Below, in pieces: positions 14,376 to 22,960 of a DNA stretch of 29,659 bases; position 1 is the first letter of the stretch; every line of letters starts with the position of its first letter. The notes beneath the pieces are model-generated. The model had not been told where the DNA came from. It saw only the letters and a program-made list of their open reading frames with translations, and ran no database searches. Position numbers and translations under genes: made by a program. This stretch comes from CALESS01 sp964405455. Its GTDB lineage: Bacteria; Chloroflexota; Anaerolineae; Anaerolineales; Anaerolineaceae. The stretch lies in contig CAYOOA010000025.1 of NCBI GenBank assembly GCA_964405455.1, positions 1 through 29,659 of the forward strand, read 5' to 3'.

Positions 14376-16163
14376 TTAATCCACGGTCAGGGTTTTGCTC
14401 AGGTTACGCGGAAAATCCGGATCAAAGCCGCGGGCAACTGCCATGTAATAGGACAGGAGCTGCAGCGGGATGACAGACAGCAGCGAGTAGAAGATGGGGT
14501 TGGACTTGGGCAGAGTGATCACATCGGATGCATTTGCCTTCAAGCGATCGTCGGTTTCTCCAATGGCGATGGCCCGTCCACCGCGGCAGGTTACCTCATT
14601 GATGCCGCTAACGATCAAGGGTACATCTTCTGGTCCGGCAACAAACAGGATGGGGAAATCCTGGGTGACCGCCGAGAGCGGGCCGTGTTTGAATTCGGTT
14701 GAAAGCATCCCCTCGCAATGGGCGTAGGTGATTTCCTTCAATTTCAGGGCGCCTTCCAAGGCCATGGGGAAGGTGGCGCCATAACCCAGGCAGTACAGGT
14801 CATTCCACGAGTTGATCCCTTCGATCAGGGCTTGCACCTGCGGATCCGCCGCTCGAATGGTTTCTTCCATCAACCCCGGTAATTGATCGAACTGCTGGAG
14901 ATCCCAACCAGCCAGCAGGGCAGCCAGGTACATGAAAGTGGTCACCTGGTTGGTGAAGGTTTTGGTGGCCGGGACGCTGATTTCGTAACCGCAGCAGGAA
15001 GGCAGCCAGGCTGAAGTGGCGCGGGTGAGGGTGGAGCCAATCACATTCACAAATCCAAAGCAGGTCATCCCGGCCGCTTGGGCAGCCTGCAGGGCGGTCA
15101 GCACATCCTTGGTTTCGCCCGATTGGCTGACAAAAATGCCTACATCTTCACCGTTGACCGCGGGAAGATATTGCGGGATAAATTGCGGGGCCAAGACCGG
15201 GATGACAGCCTTTTTCGCCATCTGGGCGAAATAAACCGAACCGGCCAGGCAGGCGTGGTAGCTGGTTCCGCAACCGATAAAGTAGACATTGCGGGCGTTC
15301 TTGATCTTTTCGACCATCAGCTGGGCCTCGCGGTTGCCCTCCAGGCGATGCAAAACTTCGCGGACCACCTGGGGCTGCTCATGGATTTCCTTCAACATGA
15401 AATGGGCGAAGCCGCCTTTTTGGACAGCTGACATTTCCTCGGTGATGGTTTCCGGCGTGCGCTGGATGAGGCTGCCGTCAATCACTGAATGCAGCGCCAC
15501 ACGATCAGCCCAGAGGGTGATGATTTCTCCATCATTCAGGCGAATCACTTCCCGCGTCAGGGGCAGGATGGAGGGGAGGTCGGAGGAAACACAGGTGAAG
15601 TCCTTGCCGAGGCCAACCACCAGCCCGGAGCCCTTTTTAATTGCGTATAGCTTGTCGTCGTTGATCCGGCCGATGACAAAGGCATAATCTCCCTGCAGAT
15701 CATTGTAGGCCATGCGAATGGCTTCCACAAAATCCTTGCCCTGGTTGACGTAACGTTCCACCGCATGGACGCAGGATTCGCCGTCGTTTTGTGAACGAAC
15801 AACCATGCCTTCGGCCATGAATTGCTCGCGCAATTCAACATTATTCACCACGTTGCCGTTGTGCGCGCCGACGATATCGCCGTCTGAATCGAGGTGGGGC
15901 TGGGAATTGACCTGGGAGGGTTCTCCAAAGGTTGCCCAGCGCAGCTGGGTGATGCCGCGTTGGCCGGACATCTCAAAGAAGTTGTATTTGGCGGCCACGT
16001 CTTCCACGCGGCCTTTATCCTTGCGCAAATCGATGCGACTGCCGCTAATGGTGGCTGCGCCGACCGAGTCATAGCCGCGGTAGGTGAGCCGGCGGGCAGC
16101 ATCCACGAGGATGGGGCCCAGGTTTTGATCAGTTTTGGTTACGATGCCGAAAATTCCGCACAT
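14376..16163 (-). CDS. glmS: Glutamine-fructose-6-phosphate aminotransferase (isomerizing)
   Basis: 595 aa, close to the usual 600-610. The N-terminus MCGIFGIV supplies the catalytic Cys (after Met removal) of the class II glutamine amidotransferase domain, followed by RLTYRGYDSVG and HNGNVVNN. Two sugar-isomerase (SIS) domains follow, with FIGCGTSYHACLAG and SQSGETKDVLTAL, then EGALKLKEITYAH. The protein ends in PRNLSKTLTVD, the conserved tail. It makes glucosamine-6-phosphate from fructose-6-phosphate and glutamine, the first step towards UDP-GlcNAc for peptidoglycan. A GGAGG ribosome binding site precedes the ATG. It stands alone between the hydrogenase terminator and tRNA-Pro. Confidence 0.97.
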   Translation of the reverse strand: MCGIFGIVTKTDQNLGPILVDAARRLTYRGYDSVGAATISGSRIDLRKDKGRVEDVAAKYNFFEMSGQRGITQLRWATFGEPSQVNSQPHLDSDGDIVGAHNGNVVNNVELREQFMAEGMVVRSQNDGESCVHAVERYVNQGKDFVEAIRMAYNDLQGDYAFVIGRINDDKLYAIKKGSGLVVGLGKDFTCVSSDLPSILPLTREVIRLNDGEIITLWADRVALHSVIDGSLIQRTPETITEEMSAVQKGGFAHFMLKEIHEQPQVVREVLHRLEGNREAQLMVEKIKNARNVYFIGCGTSYHACLAGSVYFAQMAKKAVIPVLAPQFIPQYLPAVNGEDVGIFVSQSGETKDVLTALQAAQAAGMTCFGFVNVIGSTLTRATSAWLPSCCGYEISVPATKTFTNQVTTFMYLAALLAGWDLQQFDQLPGLMEETIRAADPQVQALIEGINSWNDLYCLGYGATFPMALEGALKLKEITYAHCEGMLSTEFKHGPLSAVTQDFPILFVAGPEDVPLIVSGINEVTCRGGRAIAIGETDDRLKANASDVITLPKSNPIFYSLLSVIPLQLLSYYMAVARGFDPDFPRNLSKTLTVD

Positions 16164-16438
16164 CCAAAGCCTCCAGGGAGATTTATTTGGTAAATGAGAA
16201 TCCCACTCGTGTGTGGAAGAACTCAGGGGTTATCATGGCGGGCATAATTGTAATGTATATGGGAAATTCGAGAAAGTGTTGGGAGGAGACGATTGAGGAT
16301 TGATTGACTTGAAACTAATATTGAGAGCTTTGGCATAATCCTCTCATCCAAACTTTCTCCAACGGGGAGAAGGAGCAACACCCCTCGATGGGGAGCTTCG
16401 GCCTTGAGAATCAAAAAACCGCTTTTCAGCGGTTTTTG
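16164..16438. other. Intergenic region between glmS and tRNA-Pro
   Basis: No credible gene. Two short hairpins lie close together: TTCTCC (16355-16360) with GGAGAA (16366-16371), and CCCC (16381-16384) with GGGG (16390-16393). The first resembles short 'TTCTCC...GGAGAA' palindromes often scattered in bacterial spacers. The tRNA terminator is at its right end, and the upstream part holds the glmS leader. Confidence 0.6.
16414..16437 (-). terminator. Terminator of tRNA-Pro
   Basis: A perfect 10-bp stem (16414-16423 with 16428-16437, loop TTTC) reads on the minus strand as ACCGCTGAAAAGCGGT followed by T residues. It begins two bases after the tRNA 3' end. Confidence 0.85.
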
Positions 16439-16513
16439 TCGGGGCGAAAGGATTTGAACCTTCGACCTCTTGCACCCCATGCAAGCACGCTAGCCGGACT
16501 GCGCCACGCCCCG
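16439..16513 (-). tRNA. tRNA-Pro (anticodon GGG)
   Basis: The cloverleaf closes fully: a 7-bp acceptor stem CGGGGCG/CGCCCCG beginning with the C1-G72 pair typical of proline tRNA, a D arm GCGC/GCGT, an anticodon stem CTTGC/GCAAG with loop ATGGGGT (anticodon GGG, reads CCC), and a T arm GAAGG-TTCAAAT-CCTTT. The discriminator base is A. CCA is not encoded, so it must be added by the nucleotidyltransferase. A good promoter lies immediately upstream and a terminator immediately downstream. Confidence 0.96.
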
Positions 16514-16524
16514 ATTGCTCCAAG

Positions 16525-16552
16525 ATTATACCGCAAAGTTGGATTTTGACAA
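16525..16552 (-). promoter_or_regulatory. tRNA-Pro promoter
   Basis: On the minus strand TTGTCA (16547-16552) and TATAAT (16525-16530) are separated by 16 bp, ending about 11 bp before the first tRNA base. This is one of the closest consensus promoters in the window. Confidence 0.8.
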
Positions 16553-16581
16553 TCCCCTGATTAAATTTAAGAATTGGCCGG

Positions 16582-16611
16582 TTGGCGGAAACCGGCGGCC
16601 TCTGGTATACT
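16582..16611 (+). promoter_or_regulatory. Promoter of the tex-ABC operon
   Basis: TTGGCG (16582-16587) and TATACT (16606-16611) are separated by 18 bp, placing initiation near 16618, about 40 nt before the tex ATG. It is divergent from the tRNA-Pro promoter. Confidence 0.6.
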
Positions 16612-16657
16612 TTTTTGGCTCATTTGCCATTCTATGGATTTATCCGGAAAGTTGAAC

Positions 16658-18790
16658 ATGACAGACTACTCCAGACACATTGCAGAAGGCCTGGGTCTTA
16701 AACCCGGCCATGTTTCAGCCGTTATCGAATTACTGGATGCCGGAAATACCGTGCCATTTATTGCCCGTTACCGCAAGGAAATGAGCGGTACGATGGATGA
16801 AGAAAATATCCGCCAGGTGCAGGAGCAGGTCGAACGACTGCGAACCCTGGACGAGCGCCGGGCAGTTGTCCTCGCCTCGATTGATGAGCAAGGCAAACTT
16901 ACCCCGGACCTGGCGCAAAAGATCAATGCGGCGGTGACCCTGACCGAGTTGGAAGACCTGTATCAACCGTACCGTCCCAAGCGCCGGACGCGGGCCAGCA
17001 TTGCCCGGGAAAAAGGACTGCAGGGGCTGGCCGATATGATCCTGACCAGCGCCCGTCCGCGCGGAACGGCGGAAGAAACGGCCATGGGATTCTTAAACGA
17101 GAATGTTTTAACAGTGGAAGAAGCCCTGGCCGGTGCGCGGGATATTGTCGCAGAGACAATCAGCGACCACAGCGAGGTGCGCCAGCAGGTACGTAATAAA
17201 GCCATGCAGTGGGGCAGCCTGAAGGCTGAAAAGCTGGAGGATGCCGCAGATGAACGCCTTGTCTACGAGACCTACTACGCCTTTGACAGCCGGATTGAAA
17301 GAATCAGGCCGTACCAGGTTTTAGCCCTCAACCGGGGTGAGACAGAAAAAGTGCTGCGGATCAGCATGTCCATGGATGAAAACGACTGGCAGGGAGTGGT
17401 GGTGCAGGTGTTCCGCCCGGATCGCAAGTCGGTGTTTTATGATCACTTCCGGCTGGCCATGCTGGATGCCGGGGAGCGCCTGCTCCTGCCGGCGATAGAG
17501 CGGGATGTGCGCCGAACCCTGACTGAAAAGGCGGAAGCTCACGCCATCCAGGTATTTGCCAGTAATTTGCGGGCGCTGCTCAACCAGCCGCCCCTGTCCG
17601 GGCAGGTGGTTCTCGGCCTGGATCCCGGCTTTCGGACGGGTTGCAAAGTTGCCGTGGTGGATGCAACCGGGAAATTGTTGGCGGTGGATACCATTTATCC
17701 CCATGAGCCGCAAAAGCGCCACCGTGAAGCACTGGAAACTCTAAAGAACCTGGTGCTGAAATACGGCGTGACTTTAATTTCCATTGGCAACGGCACCGCC
17801 TCCCGCGAGACCGAGCAACTGGCAGCGGAACTTATCTACGGATTGCCGCAAGTGCGCTATATCATTACCAATGAGGCCGGGGCGAGCGTCTACTCTGCCA
17901 GTCCGCTGGCGCGGGCAGAATTCCCGGATTTGGATGTCAGCCTGCGTGGAGCCGTCTCGATTGCCCGCCGCGTGCAGGATCCGCTGGCGGAGCTGGTCAA
18001 GATTGATCCAAAATCCATCGGGGTCGGCCTTTACCAGCACGATGTCAACCAGGCAGAACTCACCAAAAGCCTGGGCAGCGTGGTGGAAAGCGTAGTCAAC
18101 CAGGTGGGGGTGGATGTGAATACGGCCTCGGCTGCCTTGCTGACCTATGTAGCCGGGATCGGGCCGAAATTGGCCGAGAAAATCGTTGCCTACCGCGATG
18201 AAAACGGCCCCTTTATCAACCGCCAGGAATTGAGAAAAGTATCCGGCCTGGGACCCAAGGCGTATGAACAGGCAGCCGGTTTCCTGCGTATCCGCGGGGG
18301 TGAAGAGCCATTGGATGCCAGCGCCATCCACCCGGAGAGCTACGCAGTTGCCAGGCGGGTGATGCAGAAAGCCGGGATTTATCCCGGCCAAAGCCTGGAA
18401 GTGCGCCGGAAACAATTGGAAGAACTACGTCACGAGGTACCCCTGGAGAGGTTGGCCGACGAACTGGGAACCGGTGTGCCCACCCTGGTGGATATTTTTG
18501 AGCAGATCATCCGGCCGGGGCGTGATCCACGGGCGGATTTGCCGGCCCCCATCCTGCGCAGCGATGTATTGAAGATGGAAGACCTGACCGCCGGGATGCA
18601 CTTGAAGGGCACTGTTCGCAATGTGGTGGATTTTGGCGCTTTCGTTGATATTGGCGTCAAACAGGACGGTCTGCTGCACCGCAGCCAGATACCCGCCGGG
18701 CAAACCCTGCAGGTGGGTGATATCATTGAAATTGAAATTCTTAAAGTGGAGCCGGACCGGGGTAGAATTTCCCTCAAAATGGCCGGATAA
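16658..18790 (+). CDS. tex: Tex, RNA-binding transcription accessory protein
   Basis: 710 aa from ATG 16658, preceded by GGAAAG. An in-frame ATG at 16634 and open frame to 16574 exist, but the longer N-terminus is not family-like and 16574 lies upstream of the promoter. In order: an N-terminal helical domain (DYSRHIAEGLGLKPGHVSAV, then VPFIARYRKEMSG), a YqgF/RNase H-like domain (LGLDPGFRTGCKVAVVD at about 325-341, then SIGNGTASRETEQL), a helix-hairpin-helix region (NTASAALLTYVAGIGPKLAEK), and a C-terminal S1 RNA-binding domain (GTVRNVVDFGAFVDIG). Tex proteins bind nucleic acid and affect transcription and ribosome-associated processes in the cytoplasm. The next gene starts immediately after the stop. 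Confidence 0.96.
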   Translation: MTDYSRHIAEGLGLKPGHVSAVIELLDAGNTVPFIARYRKEMSGTMDEENIRQVQEQVERLRTLDERRAVVLASIDEQGKLTPDLAQKINAAVTLTELEDLYQPYRPKRRTRASIAREKGLQGLADMILTSARPRGTAEETAMGFLNENVLTVEEALAGARDIVAETISDHSEVRQQVRNKAMQWGSLKAEKLEDAADERLVYETYYAFDSRIERIRPYQVLALNRGETEKVLRISMSMDENDWQGVVVQVFRPDRKSVFYDHFRLAMLDAGERLLLPAIERDVRRTLTEKAEAHAIQVFASNLRALLNQPPLSGQVVLGLDPGFRTGCKVAVVDATGKLLAVDTIYPHEPQKRHREALETLKNLVLKYGVTLISIGNGTASRETEQLAAELIYGLPQVRYIITNEAGASVYSASPLARAEFPDLDVSLRGAVSIARRVQDPLAELVKIDPKSIGVGLYQHDVNQAELTKSLGSVVESVVNQVGVDVNTASAALLTYVAGIGPKLAEKIVAYRDENGPFINRQELRKVSGLGPKAYEQAAGFLRIRGGEEPLDASAIHPESYAVARRVMQKAGIYPGQSLEVRRKQLEELRHEVPLERLADELGTGVPTLVDIFEQIIRPGRDPRADLPAPILRSDVLKMEDLTAGMHLKGTVRNVVDFGAFVDIGVKQDGLLHRSQIPAGQTLQVGDIIEIEILKVEPDRGRISLKMAG

Positions 18791-20548
18791 GTGATGACAG
18801 CTTCTTCAACTGAATTTTCCATTTCCCTGCCGCGCAGCGACCGGCGGACACCGTTTCGCTGGATCCTGTCCCATACCGTTCGACAATGGCCGGTCTGGCT
18901 GGCGGCATTGATCGGAGCCTTTGGCAATGCCGCCCTGGCAGCCGTGACGCCGATGTTAACCGGCCAGGCAGTCAATCTTGTCCTTAAGCAACCGGTCCAG
19001 ACACAACGGTTGATCCAGATCGCATTAATTATTGCCATCACCCAGGTCATCCGGGGTGGGCTGCAACTTATGCGCAACTTCGGCTTTGAGGTGATTGCCC
19101 AGCGCATGGAGCGGGATACACGCAAGGAGTTGTACGCCAGCCTGCTCGGAAAGAGCATGACCTTCCATTCGCTGCAGCCGGTCGGTGATACCATGGCGCG
19201 CGCGACCAATGATGTGCGCGAAGTCAACCTGATGTTCAGCCCGGGTTTCAACATGGTGATTGGCTCGCTCAACTTCCTGATCATGCCGTTGATCCTTGCG
19301 CCGTCCTACCACCCGGCATTGATCCTGACGCCAGTATTGTTCACAATCATCTATGTGTTTGCCCTGCGCGGCTACCTGAAGAAACTGCAGGCGATCACCG
19401 ACTGGGTGCGGGCATCTTTTGGGAAGATGAACACCCGCCTGGCTGAAGCGTTGGATGGGATTGAAACCGTCAAGGGCGCCTCCCAGGAAGCCCAGGAAGT
19501 GGAACTTTTCCGGGTGGAAGCGGATGAATTTCGCAAAGCCCAGGTGAAGCAGGGCGATACCGAAGCGCGCTTCATCCTGATGCTGATCTTTGGAATTGCC
19601 CTGGCTGGCGGCTTGATCCACGCCATGATTCTTAACCGGCAGGGATTAATTGATACCGGCCAGGTGGTGGGTTATTTTGGTATCCTGCTTATGTTGGACT
19701 TCCCGACTTTTGCATCGATCTGGGCTTATTCGATGATCTCGTCCGGATTGGCCGGGGCGCGGCGTATCCTAGAATTGATGAACCGCGAGAATAACCTCGA
19801 TCAAAACCGGGATGGGTACGCCGGTGAGATGCAGGGGGCCGTGGAGTTCCGCAACGTATCGTTGAATTATGGTGAAGGTGTAGCCAGCCTGCGCAACGTC
19901 AGCTTCAAAGTGAAGCCAGGCCAGACAGTTGCCATCGTCGGCCAGACCGGGTCCGGGAAATCCTCCCTGATGAAATTGATAAACAGAACGTATGACACCA
20001 CGGATGGGCAGGTATTGGTTGACGGCAAAGACGTTCGGGAATGGAACCTGGAAACTCTACGGCGGGGGATCTCCATCATCGAGCAGGATATTTTCCTCTT
20101 CTCGCGCAGCATTGCGGAAAACATTGCCTTTGGCCGACCGGGTGCCAGCCAGGAAGAAATCCAACAGGCTGCCCGGGCTGCCCAGGCAGATGAATTCATC
20201 CAACAGTTTGGAGAGGGTTACCAGACGGTGATCGGCGAACGCGGGGTGACTCTTTCCGGCGGCCAGCGCCAGCGGGTGGCCCTGGCCCGGGCTTTCCTGA
20301 CTGATCCGCGCATTCTTGTGCTGGATGATTCAACCAGCGCGATTGACAGCGCCACCGAGGATTTGATCCAGCGGGCCATTTTCGCTGCTGCCCGGGGCCG
20401 AACGACATTCATCATTACCCACCGGTTGTCCCAGATTCGCTGGGCGGACTTAATCATCGTGTTGCGTAAAGGCGAAGTGGCTGCCATTGGCACGCACGAT
20501 GAATTGATCCGTACCTCCGAGGCCTACCGGCGCATTTTCAGCGAGTGA
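18791..20548 (+). CDS. ABC exporter half-transporter A, non-canonical Walker B
   Basis: 585 aa from GTG 18791 (584 from ATG 18794), starting right after the tex stop. The N-terminal membrane domain (about 30-320) is of the type I exporter fold with six predicted helices. The nucleotide-binding domain follows: Walker A GQTGSGKSS near residue 384, signature LSGGQRQR at 487, Walker B ILVLDDSTSAID with Asp512 where the catalytic Glu should be, and an H-loop ITHRLSQ. The Glu-to-Asp change is typical of one member of heterodimeric exporters such as BmrCD or TM287/288. It should pair with the next gene product and move drugs or lipids out of the cell. The substrate cannot be read from sequence. Confidence 0.93.
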   Translation: MMTASSTEFSISLPRSDRRTPFRWILSHTVRQWPVWLAALIGAFGNAALAAVTPMLTGQAVNLVLKQPVQTQRLIQIALIIAITQVIRGGLQLMRNFGFEVIAQRMERDTRKELYASLLGKSMTFHSLQPVGDTMARATNDVREVNLMFSPGFNMVIGSLNFLIMPLILAPSYHPALILTPVLFTIIYVFALRGYLKKLQAITDWVRASFGKMNTRLAEALDGIETVKGASQEAQEVELFRVEADEFRKAQVKQGDTEARFILMLIFGIALAGGLIHAMILNRQGLIDTGQVVGYFGILLMLDFPTFASIWAYSMISSGLAGARRILELMNRENNLDQNRDGYAGEMQGAVEFRNVSLNYGEGVASLRNVSFKVKPGQTVAIVGQTGSGKSSLMKLINRTYDTTDGQVLVDGKDVREWNLETLRRGISIIEQDIFLFSRSIAENIAFGRPGASQEEIQQAARAAQADEFIQQFGEGYQTVIGERGVTLSGGQRQRVALARAFLTDPRILVLDDSTSAIDSATEDLIQRAIFAAARGRTTFIITHRLSQIRWADLIIVLRKGEVAAIGTHDELIRTSEAYRRIFSE

Positions 20549-20551
20549 ACC

Positions 20552-22372
20552 ATGGGCTTTTTTGACGGACTTGAAGAAGAAAAATACGATCGCAAATATG
20601 GCGACCGGGTGCTGATCCGGCGGATCATTGAATATTTTAAACCCCAAAAACGGCGCCTCTTGGGTGTGAGCGGTTACGTGATTTTGATATCGATCATGGG
20701 AGCACTGCTGCCTATCACCGTTTCACGCGGGGTTGACATGCTAAAGGACTCCAAGGGCTGGTCGGTCCTGCTGATTGGCCTGGCTGTATTGATCCTGGGG
20801 GCGTTGATCTGGGCAGCCAACCTGTTCCGCCGGCAATTGATGATCCGGGCGATTGCGGATGTGGTATTGGACCTGCGCACAAAATCCTTCGCTGCGGCGG
20901 CCAGCCACGATCTGTCGTTTTACGATGAATTCCCTTCGGGGAAGGTGGTCTCGCGGATCACATCGGATACCCGGGATATCGGCCAGCTGGTGGAATTGGT
21001 CACAGACCTGATTTCCCAGTTTATTGAATCGGGCATCCTGGCCGTGGTATTGCTGACCATTGAATGGAAATTAACCCTGGCGGTCTTCGCCGTAACCCCG
21101 TTATTGTTCCTGATCGGTTTGGCATACCGGCAGCTGGCGCGAAACGTCACCCAGCGTGGGATGCGGGCCATGGCGAATGTCAACTCGACGATCAAGGAAA
21201 CAGTCAGCGGAATTGCCATCGCCAAGAACTTCCGCCAGGAAGAGACTATTTATTCTGAATTTGGCGAAGCCAACCTGACAAGCTATCGGGTAAATGTGCG
21301 GCGCGGATTTGTCCTGGCGATCGTGTTTCCCACCATCAATGCCCTGTACGGCGTCATTTTCGCAGGGATGGTCTACCTGGGCGGCATCACGGCTGCGGCC
21401 GGGGCGGTTTCGGTGGGTGCCTGGTACCTGTTCCTGCAAAGCCTGGATCGCTTCCTCTTCCCGATTATGAACCTGTCCTCATTCTGGACTAATGTGCAGA
21501 ACGGTCTGTCGGCCTCGGAGCGTGTGTTTGCCCTGATCGATGCCGAGCCTCTCGTTCGACAGGTGGCAGACAACCCCGTCCCGCAATTGCACGGTGAAGT
21601 GGAGTTCCGCAACGTCAATTTCCGTTACAAAACCGGCGAGCCGGTGCTGGAGGACTTCAGTCTGAAGATTTCCCCGGGTGAAAACGTGGCCATAGTCGGC
21701 CACACCGGGGCGGGAAAATCCTCCATCGCCAAGTTGATCGCCCGGTTCTATGAATTCCAGGAAGGAAAGATCCTGATTGACGGCCTGGATATCCGGTCGT
21801 TCAATCTGCCAGCTTACCGCCGCCAGTTGGGGATCGTCTCGCAAATGCCATTCCTGTTTGCCGGTAGCGTGCTGCAGAACATCCGTTATGCTGCCCCGGA
21901 GATTTCCTCTGATGAAGTTTTATCCCTGGCCAACCAGATCGGTGGGGGTGAGTGGGTTGAATCGCTGCCAAACGGCCTGGAGACTGAAGTTGGTGAACGC
22001 GGCACATTCCTCTCGATGGGCCAACGCCAGTTGGTTGCCCTGATGAGAGTCCTGGTTCAGAAACCGGCGATCTTCATATTGGATGAGGCCACGGCCAGTA
22101 TTGATCCGTTCACTGAATGGCAGATCCAGCAAGCCCTGAACCTGATCCTGTCCAAGGCCACCAGCATCCTGATTGCCCACCGCCTGTCAACGGTCAAATC
22201 GGCTGATCGGATCGTAGTCATCGAGAAGGGCAGGATCATCGAAATTGGCAATCATGTCAACTTGCTGGAAAAGGGTGGGCATTATGCTACACTGTACAAC
22301 ACCTACTTCCGACACCAAAGCCTGGCCTACGTGGAGCAATCCCGACAGGTGCTGACTTCCCCGAATGGATAG
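20552..22372 (+). CDS. ABC exporter half-transporter B, degenerate signature motif
   Basis: 606 aa, three bases after the previous stop. A hydrophilic N-terminal stretch precedes a six-helix exporter membrane domain (about 40-340). Walker A is GHTGAGKSS (383-391). The signature is LSMGQRQL (487-494), with Met in place of the first Gly of LSGGQ. Walker B is IFILDEATASID with catalytic Glu512 present, followed by IAHRLST. Together with half A, one ATP site is complete (Walker B Glu of B with LSGGQ of A) and one is degenerate (Asp of A with LSMGQ of B), the hallmark of asymmetric heterodimeric exporters. It is the last gene of the tex operon. Confidence 0.94.
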   Translation: MGFFDGLEEEKYDRKYGDRVLIRRIIEYFKPQKRRLLGVSGYVILISIMGALLPITVSRGVDMLKDSKGWSVLLIGLAVLILGALIWAANLFRRQLMIRAIADVVLDLRTKSFAAAASHDLSFYDEFPSGKVVSRITSDTRDIGQLVELVTDLISQFIESGILAVVLLTIEWKLTLAVFAVTPLLFLIGLAYRQLARNVTQRGMRAMANVNSTIKETVSGIAIAKNFRQEETIYSEFGEANLTSYRVNVRRGFVLAIVFPTINALYGVIFAGMVYLGGITAAAGAVSVGAWYLFLQSLDRFLFPIMNLSSFWTNVQNGLSASERVFALIDAEPLVRQVADNPVPQLHGEVEFRNVNFRYKTGEPVLEDFSLKISPGENVAIVGHTGAGKSSIAKLIARFYEFQEGKILIDGLDIRSFNLPAYRRQLGIVSQMPFLFAGSVLQNIRYAAPEISSDEVLSLANQIGGGEWVESLPNGLETEVGERGTFLSMGQRQLVALMRVLVQKPAIFILDEATASIDPFTEWQIQQALNLILSKATSILIAHRLSTVKSADRIVVIEKGRIIEIGNHVNLLEKGGHYATLYNTYFRHQSLAYVEQSRQVLTSPNG

Positions 22373-22454
22373 CCCTTGAAATTGGCCGGATTTCGATTTA
22401 CAGCGCAAAAACCGAATTAAATTCCTTGCGAATCGAGTACCATGGAGAGAAATT

Positions 22455-22524
22455 GATGGGTGAAGCAGTTATGGCGTGGAAAAACGCCATTGGTTCAAGT
22501 TGGTTCAGAACTACTTCACCCATC
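22455..22524. repeat. 70-bp nested palindrome downstream of the ABC operon
   Basis: The outer arms GATGGGTGAAGCAGTT (22455-22470) and AACTACTTCACCCATC (22509-22524) pair at 15 of 16 positions. Directly inside the left arm is a second hairpin, ATGGCG (22471-22476) with CGCCAT (22485-22490). The remaining 18 bases (22491-22508) contain the near-repeat TGGTTCAAGT/TGGTTCAGAA. It lies in the 257-bp spacer between the ABC stop and the convergent surface-protein gene. It could be a structured RNA, a large terminator without U-tract, or a small mobile palindrome. The rest of this spacer shows no gene. Confidence 0.6.
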
Positions 22525-22629
22525 TGAAAACACGAAGTCCTTCAAATTAAATTTAAGTTCCGTTTTCTTTAGTAACAGTAGAAGATGTAGTTTGTATCGC
22601 GGTTGGTCAATCCGCTTTCTTTCTGAAAT

Positions 22630-22950
22630 TCACCGCTTAACAGCCGGGAGGAAGACCTGGTACGGGTATGTCTCAACCCAAAAGCCGCTTTGCAGGGCGT
22701 ATGGAGTTCCCTCCAGGGCATAACTAACCAGCGATTGGCCAGTTGCTCCACTAAGGGAGTAACCGCCCCCCGTTGAGTTTATTTGACCTCCACCTGAAAT
22801 TACATTCCAATTAACGTTGGCTGAACCGCTAAGCGAATACTGGGCCTGGCTGGCCGTAACTTTTATCCCAACCAGGATTATGAGGAGAACTAGAATTGCC
22901 AGGAACACAATTCGCCTGCGAGGATCCTTAAAAATTCTGAATTTTCGCAT
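22630..22950 (-). CDS. Small secreted surface protein with FLPAVKR C-terminus
   Basis: 106 aa from ATG 22950, preceded by TAAGGAGGACTAT, a very strong ribosome binding site; the frame's upstream extension to 23007 overlaps the neighbouring gene and is unlikely. A positively charged start and a helix (about 15-29, IVFLAILVLLIILVG) form a signal peptide, with a probable cut after ASQA. The mature part is a single Gly/Ser-rich repeat, YSLSGSANVN...GGGYSLSGATGQ, ending in SGFW. This 'GGGYxLSGxxGQ...GFW' pattern recurs in secreted proteins of Chloroflexota. The last residues YQVFLPAVKR resemble the (F/Y)LPxVxR tails of many such proteins. Function unknown. It follows the 458-aa protein gene by 10 bp and probably forms an operon with it. 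Confidence 0.75.
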   Translation of the reverse strand: MRKFRIFKDPRRRIVFLAILVLLIILVGIKVTASQAQYSLSGSANVNWNVISGGGQINSTGGGYSLSGATGQSLVSYALEGTPYALQSGFWVETYPYQVFLPAVKR

Positions 22951-22960
22951 ATAGTCCTCC

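Noticed and set aside
16223..16480. Small minus-strand ORF overlapping tRNA-Pro
   Set aside because: It overlaps the tRNA gene and its terminator and has no family-like sequence.
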